Below are positions 45,870-46,108 of a DNA stretch of 46,108 bases, piece by piece; the stretch's first letter is position 1, and each line of letters starts with the position of its first letter. The notes beneath the pieces were generated by a model. It was not told the DNA's origin and did not search any database. It worked only from the letters and a program-made list of their open reading frames with translations. The position numbers and the translations under genes were made by a program. The DNA is taken from positions 1 to 46,108 of the forward strand of contig NYXK01000209.1 in NCBI GenBank assembly GCA_002685535.1. Direction: 5' to 3'. This DNA is from Deltaproteobacteria bacterium. GTDB taxonomy: Bacteria; SAR324; NAC60-12.

Positions 45870-46108
45870 ATGGCGAACGATTGACATTATTGCTGAATTG
45901 TATGCGGCTTGATTAGCTGGTTGCTTACCCCCCGCTAACATTGTGCAGAGACAATTTGAGTGTATCATATGGGCCTGGCGTTGAAAAGAGTGTATAACAT
46001 ATCTGTACAAGCAACGCCGCCAGCCAGCAGCCGGAGAGAGGCAGATTTGTCGATGAATTGGGAGCCTTGCAGACATGGCACGATGGGCAGGAGGACATTG
46101 ACTGTGGA
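45870..46108. other. 3' flank of mL41 to the window end
   Basis: 239 bp with no recognisable feature; no partial gene is evident at the edge. Confidence 0.6.

Overview
The window is a stretch of nuclear genome from a filamentous ascomycete (Pezizomycotina; a leotiomycete is my guess, on weak grounds). Evidence: protein genes split by short introns of about 46-190 bp (one of 253 bp) with GTRNGT-type donors and CTAAC/CTGAC branch sites; a canonical fungal Zn2Cys6 regulator; fungal-type families (AA9 LPMO, LaeA-like methyltransferase, Nha1, Mep, Utp14); and intergenic spaces of 0.3-2.6 kb. I assembled 17 protein-coding genes by joining exons so that frame, splice sites and family motifs agree. 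No tRNA, rRNA, CRISPR or intact transposon was found.

Layout. 0.1-1.8 kb: a five-exon P450 (minus). 4.2-4.9 kb: a secreted Cys-rich, Ser/Thr-rich, probably GPI-anchored protein (minus). 7.5-8.5 kb: an AA9 lytic polysaccharide monooxygenase (plus). 9.1-12.3 kb: an Nha1-type Na+(K+)/H+ antiporter (minus). 14.0-26.1 kb: a run that looks like a small-molecule tailoring set, namely a Zn2Cys6 regulator, a LaeA-like methyltransferase, a second SAM methyltransferase, a CYP52-like P450, a CYP7/8-like P450 and a GNAT acetyltransferase, with no synthase in view. 27.0-28.4 kb: a membrane-anchored fucose-lectin-like protein. 30.3-34.3 kb: an F-box protein and an unrecognised two-exon protein. 35.1-37.3 kb: an eight-exon Mep2-like ammonium transporter with an unusual loop and tail. 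38.0-42.0 kb: a 1265-residue multidomain protein. 42.4-45.9 kb: the housekeeping pair UTP14 (minus) and mitochondrial ribosomal protein mL41 (plus), divergent from a 164-bp gap.

The most striking gene is at 38045-41989. It joins an N-terminal Cys/His zinc cluster, a P-loop GTPase-like domain with a DxEG motif as in the GBP/atlastin group, a C3HC4 RING finger, and a complete patatin phospholipase domain with a Ser-Asp dyad, all in one chain. That is a sensor/switch plus ubiquitin-ligase plus membrane-lipid-effector layout, as expected of an innate-immunity or heterokaryon-incompatibility type protein; the function is inference.

Other points of interest: a GC-AG intron in the first P450, two introns (CYP52-like P450 and mL41) that are multiples of three and free of stops so that retention would insert 21 or 17 residues, and a canonical-looking Mep tail that lies one frame away from the open frame.
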